This document shows positions 19,499-26,240 of a stretch of 64,000 nucleotides of DNA, in pieces (the first letter of the stretch is position 1; each line of letters opens with the position of its first letter). A program made the translations under genes and the position numbers. The DNA lies in NCBI RefSeq assembly GCF_022808675.1, contig NZ_JAKZKV010000008.1, positions 190,711 to 254,710 on the forward strand. The letters are read 5' to 3'. Source of the stretch: Parabacteroides sp. FAFU027 (GTDB lineage Bacteria; Bacteroidota; Bacteroidia; Bacteroidales; UBA7332). Under the pieces are notes generated by a model. It saw nothing but the letters and a program-made list of their open reading frames with translations. It had not been told where the DNA came from and ran no database searches.

Positions 19499-21371
19499 CG
19501 CTTTTTATATCCTGATATTCCGGAGTAATGCCCGCCCTGTTCTTTATTTCCAGGGAAACATCGGGGCCGTTGTTGGTCCATTCGTTGCCGGGGCCATTGG
19601 CGTTCTGAAGAAACTTCGCCACTTCGGTCCAGTTGTCGTGGACACGGATGTAACTGGAGCCTTCATCGGTATAGAGATAGAAACAGTGTTTCGGGTCATG
19701 CGGATACGGAGCCTTGACCAGGTCATAGACACAGTTCTCGTAAATCTCCGAACCGGGCTGCGGTGACAAGGTATAGATGCCCGCCACGTCGTACATCTGC
19801 TTGGCATAATGGTGAACGAGGTTAGCGAAGACGCGGTTGTTGCGCATACAGTTCAGTCGCTTGTTCCACTGCCAACCCATGCTGATGCCGGTGTAGTAAA
19901 CGTCATATACTTCGTTGTGCTCGATGTTGATGTTGCGCACGTGGCCAGCACCGATACCGACACAGCCCCAGTCTTCGTTGGCACAGTCGGTCACGTAGTT
20001 GTTGGCGATGCGTTCGTACTGGCAAACGTCGCGCATATCCTGCGGATTGTAGGCGCGGTGAGTCTCATAAGCTTCATCGGAGAAGAGACCGATTTGCAAC
20101 CCGTTTCCTCCCATATCTTTGAAAACGCAACCTTCCACGGTATCGTAAGAAGTGCCGCGCACGAAGTCGAGTCCGGCGAAGGCCATGTGCTGGAAGACAC
20201 AACGGTTAAACGAAATGTTATTGGCATTCATCACCGTCACTCCCGCCGTGGGGCGACCCAGCCAGGCCAGGTTGGTCAGGTCGGGACGTTCGTCGGTGCC
20301 TTTTTCTTTTTCAATACTGTAAGCGTCGAGCATGTACATTCCCGCCTGCAAAGGCACGTGACCGGCACGCGACGGACGCATCCACGCTGCGTGCTCAAAG
20401 GTGATACCCTTAAACTGAATGTTTGAGACCTGACGGTCAGGGGTTCCTTTTATATTGACAATGTTTTCAAGATTCGGAGCAATGATTTCCGCCTTGTGCA
20501 TATTCTCTCCTTCGCGGGGATAGTAGTACACGAGCCCTTTCTCAAGGTCTTCGTACCATTCACCCGGCGTATTGAGGAAGCGGATAGAATTGGCGAGATA
20601 GAACGGTGAGTTTCCGTCCTTTTTAGACATAAACGGCGCGGGCCACGGGTGCTCATTCTGTACGCGGCTCTCGGGTTCGTAAAAGCTGAGGCAGGTGCTG
20701 TCTCCGTGAATCTCGACACTCTTCACGCGCAGGATGGCAATCTCCCACCACTGGTGAATAATCATTTCGAGCTGTTTGGTATCTTCCCACTTGCCGTATT
20801 TCGGAGTAGGAATCCAGCAAATCGCTTTCTTCTTGTCCCAACGAATGATACGGTTCATCTGTTGCCATTCCGGAGTCTGAGCGCGAACGGCTTTTTTATC
20901 ATTTACCCAAAGCTGACGGAATTCTAAAAGACGTCCGCCCACGCGGGGAGCTTTCGCCACCCACACTTTGCCTTGTGCCTCAGCCGGAAGTTCGGCTACG
21001 TTGCCCGCCTTCTCCCAATTGGTCACAGAAACGCCTCCTGAAATCACAGGCTTCTCCCCTTTCACCGCCTGAATCACAGTGGGAGATGTCGGGCTTCCCG
21101 AATCTTCCGGACGAATAAACAACGGCTCTTCGGAGCTATAGACTCCACCCTTGAGAAGTATATTTACCGGTTCATTGGGTTGAAGTTTATGGGTACGGCG
21201 AAGTTCGCTGCCATTGCGGAGAGCAATGATGAGAGATTTAACCGGCTGTGCCGCTGTGCCGGGATTAGCATCATCGCCTTTGGGCGAAACCCAGATGTCG
21301 GCAGCTTGTGTAAAAGTGGTACTCATGCCCAATAAAAGTAAGGCGAGGAGTGCTTTGGATTGTTTTTTCAT
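19491..21371 (-). CDS. secreted GH141-like parallel beta-helix enzyme
   Basis: About 626 residues from the ATG at 21371, where the signal peptide MKKQSKALLALLLLGMSTTF begins. An upstream in-frame ATG at 21476 would add 35 residues encoded by the 21-bp repeat array, so I do not use it. After ADIWVSPKGDDANPGT the protein has right-handed beta-helix coils: INVEHNEVYDV-like turns, RCVFQHMAFAGLD, GCVFKDMGGNGLQIG and IANNYVTDCANEDWGCVGIG. The opening and overall pattern resemble GH141 proteins, which include an alpha-L-fucosidase acting on RG-II and a xylanase. A fucose-type linkage in pectin is plausible. Other beta-helix families remain possible. Confidence 0.65.
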   Translation of the reverse strand: MKKQSKALLALLLLGMSTTFTQAADIWVSPKGDDANPGTAAQPVKSLIIALRNGSELRRTHKLQPNEPVNILLKGGVYSSEEPLFIRPEDSGSPTSPTVIQAVKGEKPVISGGVSVTNWEKAGNVAELPAEAQGKVWVAKAPRVGGRLLEFRQLWVNDKKAVRAQTPEWQQMNRIIRWDKKKAICWIPTPKYGKWEDTKQLEMIIHQWWEIAILRVKSVEIHGDSTCLSFYEPESRVQNEHPWPAPFMSKKDGNSPFYLANSIRFLNTPGEWYEDLEKGLVYYYPREGENMHKAEIIAPNLENIVNIKGTPDRQVSNIQFKGITFEHAAWMRPSRAGHVPLQAGMYMLDAYSIEKEKGTDERPDLTNLAWLGRPTAGVTVMNANNISFNRCVFQHMAFAGLDFVRGTSYDTVEGCVFKDMGGNGLQIGLFSDEAYETHRAYNPQDMRDVCQYERIANNYVTDCANEDWGCVGIGAGHVRNINIEHNEVYDVYYTGISMGWQWNKRLNCMRNNRVFANLVHHYAKQMYDVAGIYTLSPQPGSEIYENCVYDLVKAPYPHDPKHCFYLYTDEGSSYIRVHDNWTEVAKFLQNANGPGNEWTNNGPDVSLEIKNRAGITPEYQDIKSVK

Positions 21372-21383
21372 GAAATTATAACT

Positions 21384-21829
21384 TGTATTGGCATCTGCAT
21401 GGTTTACATTAATGCCTAAATGCGTTGTATTTGCTTCTTTACCAAATGTATTAGTAGCTACACATATTGTATTCATATCTTCGGGCGATGTATTGTTAAA
21501 TACTTGCGTTGTATTATTAATTACACCCGATGTATTATTAATTCCATCAATGTATTGTCAATTCCATTCAATGTATTGACAATTATCTTCAATGTATTGT
21601 CATTTCCATTCAATGTATTGTCTATTATCTTCAATGTATCGTCACCTTAATTCAATGTATCTTGAAATATCTTCAATGTATCATCTATTTCATTCAATGT
21701 ATTGTTAATTTCATTCGATGTATTCGCATCTGCAAGTGTTGTATTTGTTTCTGCTTGCATTGTATTCAGCATTTGCAGTCGTTGAATTGAATCTTCAAGT
21801 AATGTATATTCATCTTTCAACGATTGAAT
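21384..21829. repeat. 21-bp phased TGTATT array (array C)
   Basis: The hexamer TGTATT (or a near match) recurs every 21 bp: 21384, 21405, 21426, 21447, 21468, 21489, 21510 and 21531. There is one 20-bp step to 21551, then 21572 and on to 21761 in steps of 21, with weaker copies at 21782, 21803 and 21824. In the centre whole units are conserved (TCAATGTATTGTCAATTCC), contain CAAT-GT-ATTG dyads and alternate in their last four bases, giving a 42-bp higher order. Towards the edges only the hexamer stays. This accounts for nearly all of the gap between the MetH-activation-like gene and the beta-helix gene. Confidence 0.9.
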
Positions 21830-21853
21830 TACATATTGTATCGATGATATATC
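21647..21853 (-). other. 68-codon open frame with heptad pattern, possible gene remnant
   Basis: On the minus strand the array is read as heptads such as NTLNEID and DTLKIFQ, which have a coiled-coil spacing of Leu and Ile. The frame is open from 21853 to a TAA at 21647-21649. It continues open after that stop, and after the single 20-bp step it joins the frame of the beta-helix gene (repeated NNTS, NNTT and NTFGKEA). One stop and one 1-bp change therefore separate it from one long heptad-coding frame. It may be a decayed coding repeat, or a side effect of a 21-bp DNA period. No good start codon is present. Confidence 0.2.
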
Positions 21854-21863
21854 TTATTAAAAA

Positions 21864-22535
21864 TCACCGTTTCACCTTCCGCTTCACGCAATCAATCAGG
21901 TGACAGATGCCGCACTGGTAATCGCGCCATTCTACCTGATTGCCGATAGCGACAATGCCGCTGACCGACTTGATGGGGTGCATCAGGCAGGAATCATTGA
22001 GCGAAATGCCACAGAATCCTTCCGGCAAAAGGGCGAAAATAGATTTCTGTTCGGCCACACTCCATCCGCAATAGCCGGGGCTGTAGTTGTTACTGATGTT
22101 TTGCCCGATCGATAAAGCCGTTTCCCTGATTTTTTCCGTAATGTACTCTACAGCGGCTTCGGCAATCACCGAACCGATGGCATCTGCCATATAGGTATGT
22201 ACAATATCATTCAGCGACGATGCCCATTGCTCAAACTCCTCCCCCGCCGTGGCTACAAAAACGCCAAACCGAGTGGAATCATCCAGATACTTGGTGATGG
22301 TGCGCCCGGGCTTGAAAGTATGGTCTTCAATCCGAATGTGACGCGGGTCAATCACCGCTCCATCCTTCACCACATATCCTACCTGCGGCCGGCAAACCTC
22401 ATACGCCTGTTGAAGAAGATTTTCCATCATTTCTTCTACATCTTGAGTCGGTTCTGCCCCGAGATATCCCATCGTAAGCCAGATTTCACTCCGGCGGATG
22501 GATAGGTCGTGAGGGGAAAGGGTTTGTTGGTACAT
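21864..22535 (-). CDS. MetH-activation-domain-like protein (corrinoid reactivation)
   Basis: This 223-residue cytoplasmic protein is like the S-adenosylmethionine-binding activation domain of cobalamin methionine synthase, but free-standing. The key stretch YSPGYCGWSVAEQKSIFALL (151-170) matches the SPGY...EK...LL signature. It is followed by ISLNDSCLMHPIKSVSGI, like the conserved S-x-M-x-P-x-K-S-x-S-G. The C-terminus adds C208-x2-C211-x4-C216, which the MetH domain lacks and which could hold part of an iron-sulfur cluster. I infer that it reduces and re-methylates inactive cob(II)alamin on the corrinoid protein at 18747-19385, a role played by RamA-type proteins in other systems. Its gene is the first of the series that contains the corrinoid genes. 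Confidence 0.8.
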   Translation of the reverse strand: MYQQTLSPHDLSIRRSEIWLTMGYLGAEPTQDVEEMMENLLQQAYEVCRPQVGYVVKDGAVIDPRHIRIEDHTFKPGRTITKYLDDSTRFGVFVATAGEEFEQWASSLNDIVHTYMADAIGSVIAEAAVEYITEKIRETALSIGQNISNNYSPGYCGWSVAEQKSIFALLPEGFCGISLNDSCLMHPIKSVSGIVAIGNQVEWRDYQCGICHLIDCVKRKVKR

Positions 22536-22552
22536 TTATTACTGTATGTCAT

Positions 22553-22585
22553 AGACCTGACAGGTTTTGAAAACCAGTCAGGTCT
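22553..22585. repeat. 33-bp dispersed palindrome, copy 4
   Basis: Arms AGACCTGACAGGTTTT and the complement with one mismatch, around a central G. It lies between the GH2 and MetH-activation-like genes. Confidence 0.85.
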
Positions 22586-22604
22586 GATATGATTCAATTA
22601 AATC

Positions 22605-25600
22605 TTACTCCACCTCCAAGGCAACGATGCGCACCCCTTTCAATCCGGGGTTGAGCAGTCGGAGTTTGTATGTACCGGCATTGATCGTGGTGCCGGTGGT
22701 GGTATTAAACGACTTCCATTTCTCCGAAGCCACCGGAAACTCCAGCCTATCCTTACGCATCACCGTTCCATTCGGAGAAATGATTTCGAAATCCAGCGGA
22801 GCCGGTGTCGTATTCATATTCATATACTGGAAACGGAGCAGATAGGTGCTGGCCAGTCCGACAGAGAAATTGAATTCCAACGTGTCTTTCTCCGGACGGG
22901 TAAATTCGACATAACCTTTCGATTTGAAATTGCCTTTTACCAAACCGGGGCCCAGTATTTTGGCTTTTTCGGCTTCGTAAGTCGTTACCGAACGCGCCTC
23001 TTTGGCTTCGTCCATCTTCACATCGGGTGTGACGAATACGATATAGTCGGCTGTCGCGTTGCTATGCGTTTTCACCTTGTCGCCGGCTTTAAAGCGGGCC
23101 TTGAAAAGGTTGTATTTCTTACCGTTTGAGAGTTCCACCTTCTGATTCGTGATTTCAAATCCGGTCAGCCACGGTGGGAACAAACTAATCTTATCTGACA
23201 ATGCAATATACACAGTGGCATCATTCGTAAGCCTGAAGCTGACGGCCGCTTTCGTATCAGTAGGGCGTACAATGCGTTCGGCGGTGTATAATGCAGCTGG
23301 CAATGAGGAGAATGACGCATCCGAATTGGAAAATGCCTTATCGCCGGTGTCGGTCCATGTTTTTACCTGAAATTCCGTAGAATCTGCCGTCACAGCCAGG
23401 TCGGCAATGAACAGGGATGATGCCGGAGCAGCTTTCAGGGTATTGTCTTTCGAAGCAATGGTGATGGCCGAAATCACGGCTTCACCCGCTTTCACATCAG
23501 GGAAGTTGATGGACAACTGACCGCCTTTTACATTTACATTAAATGCTTTTTTCACCGCACGATTTACACCGGCTTCTTTCCAGATGTCGAAATCTTTCAA
23601 TACAATCCGGTTGTTCACCGCCACGTCAAAGACTCTCCAGCCTTTGGCGTTCACATTGCCGATTCCGTACCACGGTTCGGTAAAGTAAAGCTCCACGCGG
23701 TACTCTCCATCGGGAACGGGGAAATCGAAATGCAGTTTATCCATGCCGTAACGGAAGGTTTGGAACAGCGCATCGTCATTCGTCCCAGCGATCGCGTCAC
23801 GCGTGCGACGCTGACTCGCATAATAGGGATGCATTCCGGGATAATCCTTGCTCCATGACACCGAACCCCATGAAAGGGAATCCGTTTTGGCACGGTCTGC
23901 CATCCAGAGTTTGCCATTCGCATCGGTATAATCCCCTCCCCCGCAGTTCACGCGGAAAAGGTAGTTGAAGCCCTTTTCAGGAGCGGTTATCGCTTGTTTC
24001 TCTTTTTCTTTTTGGGAAAACAGAGGCGCTTTAGGTAAATGATTCAATACAATCACATCGGTAGCCACGGCTTTACCATTGACATAGCCGACTGCCTTCA
24101 ATACATTGTATTTTACATCAATATTATTAAAGGTAAAATGGGTGCCGCGACCCTGATTCTTCAGACGTCCCAATGAAGCGCCGTCCACATCGTTGAAAAG
24201 CTCAACTTCATTGCAATTTGAATAGACAATAATGCCATCCTTCACCCCCGGAGTCATCCAACGGTCGGGCCAGGTGTGCGATGCGATATAGACCATCGGC
24301 TCTTTTTCTTTCGAAATATAATTGGCACGGAACATATAGAAAGCATCGAGCGGTTCGCCCCACGGAGTGAATACTCCTTTGTAGTTTACCGGACCTACGC
24401 GGTCGATGTCACGCGTCCCCTCCTCGTTTTGAATACGTCCGGGGTTTTCGTGCGAATTAAGCAACCAGTGATACTGTCCGCAAACCTTGTCTTTCACCGC
24501 TTCGGCCAGACGAATCTTCGATTCCATCAGCAGTGTCATCCGGTCTTCGCTCAACGCTCCGCTTTGGTTGAATTCTCCTTCGGAGTGAAGGTCAATGCTG
24601 CGCCACGCACCGTACTCGCCGTTCAGGAGTTGGTAGCTGAGCTCTTCGCCATACTTAGCCGGATTGCCGCTATAGGTTCCGGACCAGTTTTGAATAACAT
24701 TCCAGTCGGTACCGGTACCACCGTTGCAGGTAGTCACCAGTCGTTGAGAAGAGGAAGTCGGGTCGAGCGTGCGAATCAGTTCCGTACACTCGCGGGCAAA
24801 AGATTCCGGCAGTGTACTTTCGTTCTGCAAACCCCACAGAATGACTGAGGGAGAGTTGCGACGCTCCTTCACCCACTCGGTCAGCAGTTGCTTGAAGTTG
24901 TTTCTGAATTGGGGAGTATCGTACCAGATGTGCGCCGAAAGTTGCGGCCAGAAAAGGATTCCCGACTCATCCCAGTATTTCTGGTAAAGCAGGTTGTGCG
25001 GCTGGTGCGCATCGCGGAATGAGTTGTACCCGGCTGCTTTCACCTGATTCACCCTTGCAACCACCTCTTCATCGGTAAAGGCGTGGCTGCGGCCCATCAG
25101 GTGCTCGTATTCGGCAGTTCCGTTGATGAAAACCGGTTTTCCATTCAGGTAAAAACGGTTGGAGGGATTCTTTCCTTTTATGTCCCATTTCACCCAGCGG
25201 ATACCGTATGGAGTTTCCACTTTGTCAATCACGTGATTATTTTCCTTAATCTCGGTGACCAAAGTATAGAGGTAGGGATTCTCAATCGACCACAAAGTGG
25301 GATGCTGAATCTCCGTAAATTGTTGCTTAATGGTTTTCGTTGCACCGGCAGTGATGTTTTCCGTAGTTTGCAGTTGGGCAACCGTTTTACCTTTCCCGTC
25401 AATGAATCGTTGCACCAGCTGAATCTGATGTGTAGCGGCTCCGTGGTTTTTGATTTCGGTTTCAAGGAAAAGAAGTGCCGATTTCCCGGTCACTGTAGAG
25501 TCGTTCCACACGTGTACGCCAAAAGGGTTCACACGTACCTCATCAGTTACCACCAAATGAACAGGACGGTAAATCCCCATCGGCTGCGTACCTTCCGAGA

Positions 25601-26144
25601 AGCCCCATTCACTCGAACAACCGCCACACACCCACGGCAAATCACTTATCATAGCCGGATGGTCAGCCTTCACGGCGAGAATGTTGCTTTTGCCAAAAGC
25701 CAAAGCATCGGTAGCATCGAGCGTAAATGTAGTGCGGCCACCGGCATGATAACCGATTTTCTTACCGTTCATATATACGGTTGCATACGAACTCACCCCT
25801 TCGAAATAGAGAAAATAGCGTTTGCCTTCTTCTTTATTTCCTATGACAAATGACTTGCGGTACCAGGCATAACCGTGGAGATTTCCGTGTTTCAAGCGAC
25901 GGTATCCTCCGTGCTGGTCCCAGTTATGAGGAACATTCACCGATTTCCATTTGGCATCGTTGAAAACCGTTTGTTCGAAACCTTTATAGGCATCTGCATT
26001 GGTCTCGTTCATAACGGTTTTCCATCCGTCGTTGAGTAATACCTCATGACGGATACCGTTATTAGCAAAAACCGATGCCGCCAAAAGCAGCAGCACCGGT
26101 ACTATTGTGAGTTTCTTTGATATTTTCTGAAAAAGGGAATTCAT
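22605..26144 (-). CDS. large secreted GH2 with malectin and CBM-like domains
   Basis: The product has 1179 residues and a signal peptide (MNSLFQKISKKLTIVPVLLLLAASVFA, split). The N-terminal GH2 triad is complete: jelly roll with VPHNWDQHGGY and WYRKSFV, Ig-like domain, TIM barrel. The acid/base Glu is E442 in ILWGLQNEST and the nucleophile is E510 in LLNGEYGAW. A GH2-type DUF4982-like strand region follows, then a malectin-type domain (about 728-890, FRVNCGGGDYTDANGKLW). A C-terminal beta-sandwich (about 1065-1179, YEAEKAKILG) looks like a CBM6/35-type sugar-binding module. Activity could be beta-galactosidase, beta-glucuronidase or similar. The sugar-binding additions suggest an insoluble or complex pectin substrate. 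Confidence 0.85.
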   Translation of the reverse strand: MNSLFQKISKKLTIVPVLLLLAASVFANNGIRHEVLLNDGWKTVMNETNADAYKGFEQTVFNDAKWKSVNVPHNWDQHGGYRRLKHGNLHGYAWYRKSFVIGNKEEGKRYFLYFEGVSSYATVYMNGKKIGYHAGGRTTFTLDATDALAFGKSNILAVKADHPAMISDLPWVCGGCSSEWGFSEGTQPMGIYRPVHLVVTDEVRVNPFGVHVWNDSTVTGKSALLFLETEIKNHGAATHQIQLVQRFIDGKGKTVAQLQTTENITAGATKTIKQQFTEIQHPTLWSIENPYLYTLVTEIKENNHVIDKVETPYGIRWVKWDIKGKNPSNRFYLNGKPVFINGTAEYEHLMGRSHAFTDEEVVARVNQVKAAGYNSFRDAHQPHNLLYQKYWDESGILFWPQLSAHIWYDTPQFRNNFKQLLTEWVKERRNSPSVILWGLQNESTLPESFARECTELIRTLDPTSSSQRLVTTCNGGTGTDWNVIQNWSGTYSGNPAKYGEELSYQLLNGEYGAWRSIDLHSEGEFNQSGALSEDRMTLLMESKIRLAEAVKDKVCGQYHWLLNSHENPGRIQNEEGTRDIDRVGPVNYKGVFTPWGEPLDAFYMFRANYISKEKEPMVYIASHTWPDRWMTPGVKDGIIVYSNCNEVELFNDVDGASLGRLKNQGRGTHFTFNNIDVKYNVLKAVGYVNGKAVATDVIVLNHLPKAPLFSQKEKEKQAITAPEKGFNYLFRVNCGGGDYTDANGKLWMADRAKTDSLSWGSVSWSKDYPGMHPYYASQRRTRDAIAGTNDDALFQTFRYGMDKLHFDFPVPDGEYRVELYFTEPWYGIGNVNAKGWRVFDVAVNNRIVLKDFDIWKEAGVNRAVKKAFNVNVKGGQLSINFPDVKAGEAVISAITIASKDNTLKAAPASSLFIADLAVTADSTEFQVKTWTDTGDKAFSNSDASFSSLPAALYTAERIVRPTDTKAAVSFRLTNDATVYIALSDKISLFPPWLTGFEITNQKVELSNGKKYNLFKARFKAGDKVKTHSNATADYIVFVTPDVKMDEAKEARSVTTYEAEKAKILGPGLVKGNFKSKGYVEFTRPEKDTLEFNFSVGLASTYLLRFQYMNMNTTPAPLDFEIISPNGTVMRKDRLEFPVASEKWKSFNTTTGTTINAGTYKLRLLNPGLKGVRIVALEVE

Positions 26145-26240
26145 ATATGAATGAATTTCTGAGTACTATATTGTTGAACCCTTTCCGGGTTCTTCGTTCA
26201 TTTCGTTTTCATCCACGGGTTGCAATCGCGGATATTCAGC

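Noticed and set aside
21420-21650. Plus-strand frame of 76 codons with heptads such as NVLSIPF
   Set aside because: It is produced by the 21-bp period of array C read on the other strand. It has no plausible flanking signals and is hydrophobic and Cys-rich at the start.
18747-22604. Cobalamin riboswitch upstream of the corrinoid genes
   Set aside because: I looked in the gaps for a B12-box-like core and saw none; the gaps hold repeats instead.
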